64,000 nucleotides of DNA from Gluconobacter albidus (GTDB taxonomy: Bacteria; Pseudomonadota; Alphaproteobacteria; Acetobacterales; Acetobacteraceae), in the NCBI RefSeq assembly GCF_002723915.1, contig NZ_BEWL01000003.1, positions 186,001 through 250,000 of the forward strand, given 5' to 3'. Below the pieces are notes generated by a model. It searched no databases, had not been told where the DNA came from, and saw nothing but the letters and a program-made list of their open reading frames with translations. Below are positions 37,855 to 46,957 of this stretch, piece by piece. How positions within the stretch are numbered: position 1 is the first letter of the stretch; the number at the start of each line of letters is the position of its first letter. Made by a program: the position numbers and the translations under genes.

Positions 37855-39495
37855 ATGACCCAGATCGAACGCGAAGAAATGGAATTCGATGTCGTGGTGG
37901 TCGGTGGCGGTCCCGCCGGTCTGTCCGCCGCGATCCGCCTGAAACAGCTGATGCCGGATGCGGGCGTCTGCCTGATCGAAAAAGGCAGCGAGATCGGCGC
38001 CCATATCGTTTCGGGCGCCGTTATCGAGCCCCGCACGCTCGATGAACTTCTGCCGAACTGGCGCGATCTGGACGCCCCCCTGCGGACGCAGGTGACGGAA
38101 GAGCGGATGCTGTTCCTCACCGAAACGCGCTCCTTCGCCGTTCCGTATCTGGACCGCGTGATGCCGCAGATGGCCAATCACGGGAACTATATTGTCTCGC
38201 TTGGCGAAGTCTGCCGCTGGCTCGGCGAGCAGGCCGAGGCTCTGGGCGTGGAAATCTATCCGGGCTTCTCGGGCGCGGAACTGTTTATCGAAAATGACCA
38301 CGTCGCTGGCGTCATCACGGGCGATATGGGTATCGAACGCAATGGCGAACACGGGCCGAACTTCACGCCCGGCATGATCCTGCGCGCAAAGCAGACCATC
38401 CTGACCGAAGGCGCCCGCGGTTCCCTCACCGGCCACGCCATGAAGCGTTTCGGCCTCCGCAAGGGCGTGGAGCCGCAGACCTATGGCCTCGGCGTCAAGG
38501 AAGTCTGGGAAATCCCGGCGGAAAAGCATCGTCCGGGCCTCGTGCAGCACAGTTTCGGCTGGCCGCTCGACGATCACACCTATGGCGGGGCCTGGCTCTA
38601 TCATTTCGGGGAAAATCTGGTCAGCTTTGGCTTCGTGACCGGCCTCGATTACGCCAACACCTATCTGTCCCCGTTCGAAGAAATGCAGCGGACCAAGCTG
38701 CACCCGGCCTTCCGGGAGCATTTCGAAGGCGGCAAGCGCCTGATCTACGGCGCACGAGCCCTGTCGGAAGGCGGCTTCCAGTCCATTCCGCGCCTGACTT
38801 TCCCCGGCGGCGTTCTGGCTGGCGATTCGGCAGGCTTCCTGAACGTGCCCAAGATCAAGGGCACGCATACGGCCATGAAATCCGGTATGATCGCGGCTGA
38901 GGCCGTGGCCGAGGCTCTGGAAAAGGACAGGAAGGAAGCCGCCAGCATGACGGCGCGCGTCCAGCAGTCCTGGCTATGGTCCGAACTGCGCGACGTCCGC
39001 AACATCCGCCCGGCCTTCGCGAAATGGGGCATGAAGCTCGGCGCGCTCTATGCCGGCATCGACAGCATGATCCTGCGCGGCCGTGCCCCCTGGACGCTGC
39101 ATCACCCACATGCCGATAACGAGACGCTGCGTCCCGCTTCGGTGTGCACGAAAATCGACTATCCCAAGCCCGACGGGAAGATCACCTTCGATCGCGTCAG
39201 TTCGGTCTTCCTGAGCAGCACGAATCACGAGGAGAACCAGCCGGTTCACCTCAAACTCCGCAACGAGTCCGTCTGGCAGACCGTCAATCACGACGTGTTC
39301 GATTCGCCCGAAAGCCGTTATTGCCCGGCCGGTGTATATGAACAGGAACAGACGGGCGAAAATGCCTGGCAGCTCCGGATCAACGCCCAGAACTGCGTGC
39401 ACTGCAAGACCTGCGACATCAAGGACCCGACGCAGAACATCGACTGGTGCACGCCCGAAGGCGGCGGCGGTCCGAACTATCCGGTCGGGATGTAA
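37855..39495 (+). CDS. electron transfer flavoprotein-ubiquinone oxidoreductase
   Basis: 546 residues. The FAD-binding domain begins DVVVVGGGPAGLSAAIRLK (about residues 12-30). The ubiquinone domain follows. The C-terminal 4Fe-4S site is NCVHCKTCDIKDP plus the distal Cys in DWCTPEGGGGPNYP. The enzyme passes electrons from ETF to ubiquinone at the inner membrane. The frame opens 55 codons earlier inside trmB; ATG 37855 begins at the family N-terminus. etfB and etfA follow, so a complete ETF branch is encoded together. Confidence 0.96.
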   Translation: MTQIEREEMEFDVVVVGGGPAGLSAAIRLKQLMPDAGVCLIEKGSEIGAHIVSGAVIEPRTLDELLPNWRDLDAPLRTQVTEERMLFLTETRSFAVPYLDRVMPQMANHGNYIVSLGEVCRWLGEQAEALGVEIYPGFSGAELFIENDHVAGVITGDMGIERNGEHGPNFTPGMILRAKQTILTEGARGSLTGHAMKRFGLRKGVEPQTYGLGVKEVWEIPAEKHRPGLVQHSFGWPLDDHTYGGAWLYHFGENLVSFGFVTGLDYANTYLSPFEEMQRTKLHPAFREHFEGGKRLIYGARALSEGGFQSIPRLTFPGGVLAGDSAGFLNVPKIKGTHTAMKSGMIAAEAVAEALEKDRKEAASMTARVQQSWLWSELRDVRNIRPAFAKWGMKLGALYAGIDSMILRGRAPWTLHHPHADNETLRPASVCTKIDYPKPDGKITFDRVSSVFLSSTNHEENQPVHLKLRNESVWQTVNHDVFDSPESRYCPAGVYEQEQTGENAWQLRINAQNCVHCKTCDIKDPTQNIDWCTPEGGGGPNYPVGM

Positions 39496-39601
39496 TTTTC
39501 TTCCCGCAAAAGGGCACGGCCAGAGCGGAATGTGACTTTTCCGGTCAGTCCCGCTACGGTGGCGCCCGTTTTTGTGGCGGCGACAGCAGCGAAAGATGAC
39601 G

Positions 39602-40351
39602 ATGAAAGTTCTGGTCCCAGTCAAACGGGTGGTCGATTACAACGTCAAGGTACGTGTAGCGGCCGATGGCAGCGGTGTCGAAACGCAGGGCGTGAAAATG
39701 TCCATGAATCCGTTCGACGAAATCGCAGTCGAAGAAGCAGTGCGCCTTCGTGAAAAAGGCGCGGCCAAGGAAGTCGTGGTCGTGACCGTCGGCGCACAGG
39801 CCGCTCAGGACGTGCTGCGTACGGCCATGGCGATGGGTGCAGACCGCGCCATCCTCGTCCGCACCGACGACACGCTTGAGCCGCGCGCCGTGGCCAACGT
39901 GCTCAAGGCGATCGCCACGCGCGAAGAGGCTGGCCTGATCTGCATGGGCAAGCAGGCGATCGACGACGACATGAACGCCACGGGCCAGATCCTGGCCGCA
40001 AAGCTCGGCTGGCCGCAGGGCACGTTCGCGAGTGCGGTGACGGTTGCCGATGGCCGTATCGAAGTCGCCCGCGAGATCGACGGCGGCACGGAAGTCGTGT
40101 CCCTCACGCTCCCGGCCGTGGTGACGGCGGATCTGCGCCTCAACGAGCCGCGCTATGCGTCCCTTCCGAACATCATGAAGGCCCGCAAGAAGCCGCTTGA
40201 GACGGTCGAAATCGACAGCCTCGGCGTCGATACGGCGTCGCGCCTGACGGTGGTCTCGGTGGCCGAACCCGCCGAGCGCAAGGAAGGCGTGAAAGTGAAC
40301 AGCGCGGCCGAACTGGTCGAGAAGCTCAAGACAGAAGCGAAGGTGATCTGA
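39602..40351 (+). CDS. etfB: electron transfer flavoprotein beta subunit
   Basis: 249 residues. It starts with the family N-terminus [19 protein letters not shown] and contains the ETF-beta signature [20 protein letters not shown] at about 178-197. It binds AMP and carries electrons from acyl-CoA and other dehydrogenases to ETF-QO. Two ATGs lie six bases apart; the second has GAAAG at good spacing. The stop overlaps the start of etfA. Confidence 0.96.
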   Translation: MKVLVPVKRVVDYNVKVRVAADGSGVETQGVKMSMNPFDEIAVEEAVRLREKGAAKEVVVVTVGAQAAQDVLRTAMAMGADRAILVRTDDTLEPRAVANVLKAIATREEAGLICMGKQAIDDDMNATGQILAAKLGWPQGTFASAVTVADGRIEVAREIDGGTEVVSLTLPAVVTADLRLNEPRYASLPNIMKARKKPLETVEIDSLGVDTASRLTVVSVAEPAERKEGVKVNSAAELVEKLKTEAKVI

Positions 40352-41256
40352 TGACCGCTCTTGTTCTGGTTGAAGTCGAAAACGGCGCGGTCCGTCAGGC
40401 TTCCCGTTCGGCTGTTGCCGCTGCCTCCCGCTTCGGTGCCGTCGATGCCATCGTGTTCGGAGACGGCGCACAGGCCGCTGCCGCCCTGCCGGGTGTGACG
40501 CGCGTCCTCAGCGTTCCGGGTCTGGTCAACGATCTGGCCGAGCCCGCCGCCGATCTGCTGGCTGCCCGCGCGAAAGACTACAGCCATATTCTGGCTGCAG
40601 CCTCCGCCACCGGCAAAAACATCCTGCCGCGTCTGGCGGGCCTGCTGGACGTGCAGCCCATCCCCGATGTGGTCGAGATCAAGGACGCCGACACCTTCGT
40701 GCGCCCGATCTATGCCGGCAACGCACTGGCGACGGTCCGCTCTTCCGACAGCATCAAGGTGCTGACGGTCCGCGGCTCCAATTTCGATCCGGTTGCTGCC
40801 GAAGGTGGGTCCGCCACGGTTGAGACAATCGAAGCTCCGGCCAGCGAGAAGTCCGTTTTCGTGAAGGTCGAACTTTCGGCATCCGATCGTCCGGAGCTGG
40901 AATCTGCCCGCGTGGTGATTTCCGGTGGCAAGGGCCTGAAAGACGCTGCGAACTTCAAGCTGCTCGAACCCATCGCCGACAAGTTGAACGCCGCCATCGG
41001 CGCGTCCCGTGCGGCCGTGGATTCCGGTTTTGCCCCCAACGAAATGCAGGTCGGCCAGACCGGCAAGATCGTGGCGCCGGAACTCTACATCGCCGTCGGT
41101 CTGTCGGGTGCGATCCAGCATCTGGCTGGCATGAAGGACAGCCGCGTCATCGTGGCCATCAACACCGATCCGGAAGCGCCGATTTTCAAGGTCGCCGATT
41201 ACGGCATCGTGGGTGATCTGTTCGAGGTCCTCCCGACGCTCGAAAAAGCGCTGTAA
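40351..41256 (+). CDS. etfA: electron transfer flavoprotein alpha subunit
   Basis: 301 residues. The C-terminal FAD domain shows [20 protein letters not shown] and [20 protein letters not shown], the ETF-alpha signature. With EtfB it forms the soluble heterodimer that delivers electrons to ETF-QO. Translation is coupled to etfB (TGATG overlap). A strong terminator follows. Confidence 0.97.
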   Translation: MTALVLVEVENGAVRQASRSAVAAASRFGAVDAIVFGDGAQAAAALPGVTRVLSVPGLVNDLAEPAADLLAARAKDYSHILAAASATGKNILPRLAGLLDVQPIPDVVEIKDADTFVRPIYAGNALATVRSSDSIKVLTVRGSNFDPVAAEGGSATVETIEAPASEKSVFVKVELSASDRPELESARVVISGGKGLKDAANFKLLEPIADKLNAAIGASRAAVDSGFAPNEMQVGQTGKIVAPELYIAVGLSGAIQHLAGMKDSRVIVAINTDPEAPIFKVADYGIVGDLFEVLPTLEKAL

Positions 41257-41278
41257 GGCACCGTTCGCCTGAAACGAC

Positions 41279-41315
41279 AAAAAAGGGGCGCCCCATGACG
41301 GGACGCCCCTTTTTT
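41279..41315 (+). terminator. rho-independent terminator after etfA
   Basis: AAAAGGGGCG-CCC and GGG-A-CGCCCCTTTTTT flank a short loop, 22 bases past the etfA stop. Confidence 0.92.
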
Positions 41316-41392
41316 CATGACAGGATCTGACGCAGGTTTAACTGGCACTCCGGCCCCCATGCGGCACTCTGTCGGGCACGGAGACCCTCATC

Positions 41393-42112
41393 ATGACCCG
41401 CATCCCAACCCTGCGCCAGCTTGCCCGCGACATCCTGTCCTGCCTGCCCGTCCTTCTGGGCTTCCTGACCATTCACAGCGCTCTTGCCGCCGCTTACATC
41501 GTGCCTTCGGCCTCCATGGAGCCGACACTGCGGATCGGCGACCAGATCGGCGTCATCGTCCCGTCCTACGGCCTCAGCACGGCCAATCTGCCGTTCGGGA
41601 CGTTGCTGAAGCCCTCTGCCGAAACGGACAGCCGCCTGTTCGGACGCCTGCCCCATCGCGGCGACGTGGTCGTGTTCCGCGCACCCGCCAACCTGCACCA
41701 GACATGGGTCAAACGCGTCATCGGACTACCGGGCGACACGGTGGCTCTGGTGCATGGCCGGGTCATCCTGAACGGAACGGTGCTTCCATGGAAAGACATG
41801 GGACCAACCCGCGAGGAAAGCCGAAAGAACGTCTGGCGTGCGGCAGAACGCTATGAAGAAACCCTGCCGGGAAACATCCGCCACAACATTCTCAAAATGT
41901 CGCAGGACGGAGACCTGGACAACATTGCCCCCTTCACCATTCCGCCCAACCATCTGTTCGTTATGGGCGACAACCGTGACAACTCCGCCGACTCGCGCGT
42001 CAGCGTAGCGGACGGGGGCGTCGGGCTCCTTCCCGTCTGGAACCTTCAGGGGCAGGCCCGCGCCGTCCTGTGGTCATGGCGGGATATCGGCAGAACGGCG
42101 CTCGTTCTCTGA
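41393..42112 (+). CDS. lepB: signal peptidase I
   Basis: 239 residues, an inner-membrane protease that removes Sec signal peptides. One N-terminal membrane helix (about 16-35), catalytic Ser41 in PSASMEPTL, catalytic Lys107 in WVKRVIGLPGD, and the C-terminal box MGDNRDNSADSR are all visible. Typical of short alpha-proteobacterial LepB with one anchor. It lies between the etf terminator and tRNA-Pro. Confidence 0.94.
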   Translation: MTRIPTLRQLARDILSCLPVLLGFLTIHSALAAAYIVPSASMEPTLRIGDQIGVIVPSYGLSTANLPFGTLLKPSAETDSRLFGRLPHRGDVVVFRAPANLHQTWVKRVIGLPGDTVALVHGRVILNGTVLPWKDMGPTREESRKNVWRAAERYEETLPGNIRHNILKMSQDGDLDNIAPFTIPPNHLFVMGDNRDNSADSRVSVADGGVGLLPVWNLQGQARAVLWSWRDIGRTALVL

Positions 42113-42172
42113 TTTTTCGTCCGTGCCCTCTTGCAGGAAAGCGTTAACCCCTGTAGGAGAAGCGCCGTCGGC

Positions 42173-42249
42173 CGGAGTGTAGCTCAGCCTGGTAGAGCAC
42201 TGTGTTCGGGACGCAGGGGCCGGAGGTTCGAATCCTCTCACTCCGACCA
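42173..42249 (+). tRNA. tRNA-Pro(CGG)
   Basis: 77 bases including the encoded CCA. Acceptor CGGAGTG/CACTCCG, D stem GCTC/GAGC, anticodon loop TTCGGGA (anticodon CGG, reads CCG), T stem GGAGG/CCTCT with loop TTCGAAT. Confidence 0.97.
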
Positions 42250-42336
42250 GCCGATAATTTTTTCAGAAATCGCCAAAACTGTTTCAGGCCCACAGGCCAG
42301 CGCGTTTCTGCGTCTGAAATTCAGAACCTGAAACGC

Positions 42337-42372
42337 AAAAAAATGCCCTCCCCCTTTCGGGAGAGGGCAAAA
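42337..42372 (-). terminator. terminator of the levansucrase gene
   Basis: On the minus strand, GCCCTCTCCC pairs with GGGGGAGGGC around GAAA, followed by a seven-T run. It ends six bases from the levansucrase stop. Confidence 0.88.
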
Positions 42373-42377
42373 CGGCC

Positions 42378-43688
42378 TCAGGAACGCTTGTCAAAGGCCG
42401 AAGAGGTCGGCCAGACGCCCTGGGCATAAACCTGCCCGTAAGCGTGGACTTCCGTCAGATAGGTCCGCTCACCTTCGAGGACGATCTTCACGGTCGGTGC
42501 GAGTGTGCCACCGATGCGATAGGTCGCCGGGTCCTGCGGGTCAGCCGAACCGGGCTGCGGCAGGGTATCAATGAAGGACTGCACGTAACCGGCAGGATCG
42601 ACGAAGTGCGAGTAGGTCTCGTACGGAGCAGCAGACGGGTTACCCAGTACAAGGCCCGAACCGTTCAGCGGTGCATACGGACCGAAAATACCGTTCCGGG
42701 ACACGAAACCATACACACCATCCGGACCCGTGCTGTTGCCGGTGAAGGTGGAGTGATGGGAGATCGTGAACAGATAGGTCAGACCGTCCTGGAAGACGAC
42801 ATGCGGGCGTTCCGTCTGGTCATTGACGCCAAGCGCCGTAACGAGGGCCGGCAGCATTTCCCATTTGGAGAAATCACCCCGCGTGGAGTCGGATGTCAGG
42901 CGGGCAATGCCGATGGCAGCCGCGCCATACTGCGCACCAGCCGGAACGGTCGTGGCAGGCGGAACCGGACCCATCTCGTCGGAACCGATGGTGAAGTTCC
43001 CGCGCATACCCGGAACATTGCCTTCAAACAGGGCATAGATCTGGTTGTCGTCAGGATTGCGGAAGATATGCGGATCGCGGAAATCCCAGTAGGCGTCTTC
43101 GACAATGTTGGCGTAGTTCACGCCGTCTGCCTGGAACATGTCCGTGCAGACATCGAAGCCCTCGAACCAGACGCCCGTGGCATCTGCCAGAATGCGGCCC
43201 GTCGTGTAGGACGGAACAGACTCGGACGGCGTATCGTTGACGGAGGTATAGAACAGATCGACCGTATTGGCGCTGTTCTCGCGCATAACGGCACAACCGG
43301 ACCATTCCCAACTGCGGGAGTTGGCGCCTTCCTTAATGACACGGCCACCGAACTTCCAGTCCGCGCCATTGCCGGTGCGGCTGTAGTAGTAGCCGATATA
43401 GGAATAGTTGTTGCGGCTGTGCCAGCCCTCGGTCGTATCGCCCGTGGCGGCACGATCGGCAACGAGGGCGAACATGACGTACCAGCCCTTGAAGGTCACG
43501 GTCTTGCCGTGAATGTCGCGCAGCAGCCAGGTGTCCCACTGCCACACATCGGAATCGATGACGGGAAATGCGTAGTCGATGACCGGCATGGTCGTCGTCG
43601 GATCATCGGCACGGATCTTCATCGCATCAGCGATCGTCCAGCGCGAACCCGACTGGACTGCGCTTTGCGTGCTGGAAACAGCGTTCAT
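42378..43688 (-). CDS. GH68 levansucrase
   Basis: 436 residues covering one GH68 five-blade propeller. The catalytic residues are clear: nucleophile Asp52 (VWQWDTW), transition-state stabiliser Asp205 (DFRDPH) and acid/base Glu293 (DQTERPHVV). It splits sucrose and builds levan or fructo-oligosaccharides. From ATG 43688 there is no cleavable Sec signal; 16 upstream codons are open and hydrophobic (MLACVWFFSF) but have no ribosome binding site and lack a normal signal layout. Non-classical export, as reported for some acetic acid and Zymomonas enzymes, is therefore likely. A structured leader lies upstream. Confidence 0.93.
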   Translation of the reverse strand: MNAVSSTQSAVQSGSRWTIADAMKIRADDPTTTMPVIDYAFPVIDSDVWQWDTWLLRDIHGKTVTFKGWYVMFALVADRAATGDTTEGWHSRNNYSYIGYYYSRTGNGADWKFGGRVIKEGANSRSWEWSGCAVMRENSANTVDLFYTSVNDTPSESVPSYTTGRILADATGVWFEGFDVCTDMFQADGVNYANIVEDAYWDFRDPHIFRNPDDNQIYALFEGNVPGMRGNFTIGSDEMGPVPPATTVPAGAQYGAAAIGIARLTSDSTRGDFSKWEMLPALVTALGVNDQTERPHVVFQDGLTYLFTISHHSTFTGNSTGPDGVYGFVSRNGIFGPYAPLNGSGLVLGNPSAAPYETYSHFVDPAGYVQSFIDTLPQPGSADPQDPATYRIGGTLAPTVKIVLEGERTYLTEVHAYGQVYAQGVWPTSSAFDKRS

Positions 43689-43729
43689 GAGTTTTCCTGT
43701 AGCTGAAAAAGAAAAGAACCAGACGCACG

Positions 43730-43766
43730 CCAGCATCCGAAACCCTGTTTCAGGTCCGGATGCTGG
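43730..43766 (-). promoter_or_regulatory. hairpin in the levansucrase leader
   Basis: CCAGCATCCG (43730-43739) and CGGATGCTGG (43757-43766) form a perfect 10-bp stem, with a further CCTG/CAGG stem in the loop. It is about 40 bases before the start codon and has no T-run, so it looks like a leader control or stability element. Confidence 0.55.
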
Positions 43767-43852
43767 AGAGCCGTATGAAAAGAAGAATTAAACTCTGCAC
43801 TGAGCCAAAATTTCTACGCAGAAAAACATGTCTTGTTTCTGAAATGCGCAAC

Positions 43853-43947
43853 AAAAAAGGCTGCTTCTTGCGAAAGCAGCCTTTTCAAAATTCTTTAACC
43901 TGAAATTGAGTTTTTAACGAGCAATCAATTACGTTTCATGGCTCAGT
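43853..43947 (-). ncRNA. candidate small RNA or attenuated leader upstream of levansucrase
   Basis: On the minus strand a good sigma-70 promoter (TTGCAT, 17 bases, TATAAC; 43982 to 43954) is followed about 70 bases later by a terminator hairpin (GGCTGCTT/AAGCAGCC with TTTTTT). The transcript would be about 95 bases and would stop 165 bases before the levansucrase start. It is either a separate small RNA or a leader ended by attenuation. No open reading frame of note lies inside. The remaining spacer to 44022 holds nothing else I can identify. Confidence 0.45.
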
Positions 43948-44021
43948 GCCACAGTTATAGGAAAAAGCTGCGCGCAATGCAAGCAGAAAATTTCCATCTG
44001 CCTTTGCAGGCTCCGATTCAT

Positions 44022-44054
44022 AAAAAAACCCACCTGCTATCAGGTGGGTTTTTT
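44022..44054 (-). terminator. terminator of hemH
   Basis: AAAAAAACCCACCTG-CTAT-CAGGTGGGTTTTTT, a near-perfect stem with T-runs both ways, 24 bases past the hemH stop. Confidence 0.95.
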
Positions 44055-44078
44055 AAAGGAACCTGAAGGCCGCAGAAC

Positions 44079-45110
44079 TCAGCCGCGCTGAAAACCGGCC
44101 AGCGCGGATCGCGAAAGCTCTTCCAGAAGATCAATCGCGCCTTTCGAGTCGTTCAGACAGGGCACGAGCGCAAACTCCTCTCCCCCTGCTTCCATGAATT
44201 CTTCCCGGAGCTCGTTCCCGATTTCATCCAGCGTTTCGATGCAGTCCGTCATGAAACCAGGCATGATAACGGCAATCTTCGTAATTCCCTGTGACGGAAG
44301 GGCTTTGACGAAAGGCGCCGTATAGGGCTGGATCCATTCAAGCGGCCCGAAGCGGGACTGGAACGTCAGGGGCATCTGCGCCTCACTCAGTCCCAGAGCC
44401 GTCCGCAGTCCGGCGATCGTCCGCTCACATTCGTCCCGATACGTATCGCCCTTTTCGATGCAGGTTTTGGGAAGACCATGAAACGACGCAACGATCTGCT
44501 GCGGCTTGAAGGTCAGTCCCGCCAGCGTATCCTGAACGGACGTCTCAAGCGCGCGGATGAAAGCAGGATGATCCGGAAAAGACGGAACCGTCAGAACGGC
44601 GGGCTGGCGTCGCAGACGCATGAGCGCACGGAAAAGCTGGTCGTTGGCCGTGGCGGTCGTGGTTGCGGAATACTGCGGATAAAGCGCAATGCTAACGATC
44701 CGGTCACAACCCTGATCCATCAGGCTTTCCAGCGCTTTTGCAACGGAAGGGCGGCCATAACGCATTCCCCATTCCACTGGCACGCCATCGGCTTTAAGGC
44801 GCGCAGCAAGCCCTTCAGCCTGCCGACGGGTATAGACCCGCAAGGGGGATGCATTCTCGTCCCGGTCCCAGATCCGCGCATAATTGGCGCCGCTGGCAAA
44901 AGGACGTTTTGTCAGGATGATGCCCTGAAGAATGGGCTGCCAGATCAGGGGAGGACTCTCGATGACGCGACGGTCAGAGAGAAACTCGCTCAGATATCTT
45001 CTGACTGAGAAATAGCCTGTATCGTCAGGCGTACCCAGATTGATCAGAAGAACACCCGTCCTGCCTTCCGGCGGAGGAGTAATGCGGGGGGTTTTATGTA
45101 AGAAAGCCAT
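44079..45110 (-). CDS. hemH: ferrochelatase
   Basis: 343 residues; inserts iron into protoporphyrin IX to make haem, needed for the cytochromes of the oxidative respiratory chain. Family blocks are VLLINLGTPDD, ALYPQYSATTTATAN, the active-site VASFHGLPKTCIEKGDTY and QSRFGPLEWIQPYT. ATG 45110 gives MAFLHKTPR; the ten codons upstream look non-family. A 43-residue membrane protein gene precedes it by 79 bases on the same strand. Confidence 0.95.
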   Translation of the reverse strand: MAFLHKTPRITPPPEGRTGVLLINLGTPDDTGYFSVRRYLSEFLSDRRVIESPPLIWQPILQGIILTKRPFASGANYARIWDRDENASPLRVYTRRQAEGLAARLKADGVPVEWGMRYGRPSVAKALESLMDQGCDRIVSIALYPQYSATTTATANDQLFRALMRLRRQPAVLTVPSFPDHPAFIRALETSVQDTLAGLTFKPQQIVASFHGLPKTCIEKGDTYRDECERTIAGLRTALGLSEAQMPLTFQSRFGPLEWIQPYTAPFVKALPSQGITKIAVIMPGFMTDCIETLDEIGNELREEFMEAGGEEFALVPCLNDSKGAIDLLEELSRSALAGFQRG

Positions 45111-45188
45111 GGTGCCCTCACTGTGGAACCGGGCACGCATTCAGGTAAAGAGGGAAAACGTCCGGGGATACGCGTCCCTTGCGGGACG

Positions 45189-45320
45189 CTATCGTCGGTG
45201 CCTTACTTTCGCATAGGAAACATCCGGTTTCCGGGTCCCTTGCAGCAAAGTATAGGCGAACACCGCAACAACGGCAGCCATCGGACCAACATACGGCAGA
45301 AGAGTATTCGTCAGAGCCAT
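45189..45320 (-). CDS. 43-residue single-span membrane protein
   Basis: Read from ATG 45320 to TAG 45189. It has a near-perfect ribosome binding site, GGAGG five bases upstream. The product starts MALTNTLLPYVG, has one hydrophobic segment (MAAVVAVFAYTLL, about 14-26 with flanks), and ends in a basic tail (KVRHRR). A perfect GCGTCCC/GGGACGC hairpin with a four-base loop abuts the stop codon. hemH follows 79 bases later, so they may be one transcript. I do not recognise it; it could be a small subunit of a membrane complex. Confidence 0.7.
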   Translation of the reverse strand: MALTNTLLPYVGPMAAVVAVFAYTLLQGTRKPDVSYAKVRHRR

Positions 45321-45568
45321 ACTTGCCTCCTTTGAGCCTTTGGAAAAGATTTTCCGGTAAGCTCAATTCAGAGATTGGGCACATCTCTTCCGCATTTCAA
45401 GAAAAAAATCGGAATTCTTCAAAAAACATTCAAAAAAATGAAAATATTCTCCTTTTTTCAATAACTTGATCGAATACGACTCTGCACCACCTTGGCAGAC
45501 ACAGGCAACCATCCCACCTCAGAACTGTTACAGACGCATCGTCCGATTTTGATTAAGGATTTCCAGAG

Positions 45569-45991
45569 ATGGCTACACAGGACCCCGTCATTTACGTTGT
45601 CGCTGACGGCGAAAAAGCCCGTTTCCTGCGGCTTGAAGGGTCGCAGCTCCGCACCATCGAAACCTTTGACCTGCACAAGGGGTCCAGCGCGGAAAAAGAC
45701 GTCTCCTCCATCAAGGCACCGCACGAAAACCCGCACGAACAGCTCAAGGTGCACTTCACCCGCGATCTGGCCGGCCATATCAACAAGGCCGCACAGAGCC
45801 GCGACGTCGAAGGCATCCTGCTTGTCGCTCCGGCGCAGGCTTCGCATGAAATCCGCGAGCATCTCGACAAGCCGACCAGCAAGAAGCTCTTCAAAACGCT
45901 GGTCAAGGATCTAGTCAATACGCCGGATCACGACCTGCTGAAGCATCTCGACCGCCCGGAAACAGGCTGGGCCGAACTCGCTTCCGTCTGA
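45569..45991 (+). CDS. host-attachment-family protein (baeRF-like)
   Basis: 140 residues. The N-terminus DPVIYVVADGEKARFLRLEG and the VEGILLVAPAQASHEIREHL block match the 'protein required for attachment to host cells' family (PF10116), related in fold to archaeo-eukaryotic release factor domains. The name comes from an Agrobacterium phenotype; the biochemical role is unknown. A 248-base AT-rich spacer precedes it. A long perfect inverted repeat follows. Confidence 0.85.
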   Translation: MATQDPVIYVVADGEKARFLRLEGSQLRTIETFDLHKGSSAEKDVSSIKAPHENPHEQLKVHFTRDLAGHINKAAQSRDVEGILLVAPAQASHEIREHLDKPTSKKLFKTLVKDLVNTPDHDLLKHLDRPETGWAELASV

Positions 45992-46001
45992 TTCCGATCA
46001 G

Positions 46002-46038
46002 ATCACGTGAGAGGCCCTCGAATGGCCTCTCACGTGAT
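46002..46038. terminator. 15-bp perfect inverted repeat between convergent genes
   Basis: ATCACGTGAGAGGCC (46002-46016) and GGCCTCTCACGTGAT (46024-46038) with a seven-base loop. There is no T-run. It lies 10 bases past the attachment-family stop and 31 before the murQ stop, and probably ends transcripts from both sides. Confidence 0.6.
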
Positions 46039-46069
46039 ACGGGGCCTTCTCATCCCGATTGCGCCGCCC

Positions 46070-46957
46070 TTAGAGTCCGGCGAGCGCAAGATGCAGATGC
46101 CCCTGACACCGCTCCAGAAGCGGTTCAATTTCCGCCAGAGCCACACCGTGCCGCAGCAGAACGGCCCGTTTCGTATTTCCCTGCACAAGCCTCAGGGCGT
46201 CCCGTGCCTCTTCGGCCGTTCCTCCGGCCAGTTCCATGACCATCCGTTCCGCGCGGGCCTGAAGCTTCTCGTTGCTGATGCGCATGTCCACCATGCGCCC
46301 ACGATAGACATGCCCCAGACGCGTCATCAGCGCGGTGGAAAACAGGTTCAGCGTGACTTTCTGCGCCGTCCCGGCGGCCATACGCGTCGAACCCGCCAGA
46401 ACCTCGGCTCCCGTCGGAATGCAGATCCCCAACTCCGCTTCCCGCAACAGGCGCGACTCCGGATTGCCACTTACGCCGATCGTCAGGGCTCCGACTTCCC
46501 GTCCAAGCTGAACAACGGCGCATGTATAAGGCGTGTTGCCGCTCGCCGCGACGCCGATCACCACGTCCTGCGCAGCCGGGTAATAGTCCAGCAGATCAAG
46601 CCGTGCCTGATCTTCCCGGTCTTCCGCACCTTCCGCCGCCTGTGTCGTCGCCCCTGCCCCACCGGCCAGCAGCAGAACCAGCTTCTCCGGCGCCACACCA
46701 AAGGTCGGCGTCAGTTCCACGCCATCCTGCAATCCGATCCGCCCTGACGTCCCGGCCCCCGCATAGACCAGCCGCCCCCCGGCCTGAAGCCTAGGGACAG
46801 CCGCCTCAACAGCGAGCTCGATGGACGGCAAGGCTTCACCCACCCGATCCAGAGCCGCCTTCTGCGACGTCAGAAGCCGGTCCAGCAGGGCATCGAGCGG
46901 CAGGCGCTCGATATCTTCATTGGCCGCGAGAACCGTCTCCGTGCGCGACGCCGTCAT
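46070..46957 (-). CDS. murQ: N-acetylmuramic acid 6-phosphate etherase
   Basis: 295 residues with a SIS domain. The sugar-phosphate site is LVYAGAGTSGRIGLQDGVEL and GVAASGNTPYTCAVV. The enzyme cleaves MurNAc-6-P to GlcNAc-6-P and lactate in cell-wall recycling. Its start overlaps the asd stop by four bases (ATGA), so the two are coupled. No MurNAc transporter or kinase gene is nearby. Confidence 0.95.
   Translation of the reverse strand: MTASRTETVLAANEDIERLPLDALLDRLLTSQKAALDRVGEALPSIELAVEAAVPRLQAGGRLVYAGAGTSGRIGLQDGVELTPTFGVAPEKLVLLLAGGAGATTQAAEGAEDREDQARLDLLDYYPAAQDVVIGVAASGNTPYTCAVVQLGREVGALTIGVSGNPESRLLREAELGICIPTGAEVLAGSTRMAAGTAQKVTLNLFSTALMTRLGHVYRGRMVDMRISNEKLQARAERMVMELAGGTAEEARDALRLVQGNTKRAVLLRHGVALAEIEPLLERCQGHLHLALAGL

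Noticed and set aside
45118-45384. 88-codon minus-strand frame over the 43-residue gene
   Set aside because: It is Cys/Arg-rich, lacks a ribosome binding site and is a different frame from the well-supported small membrane protein.
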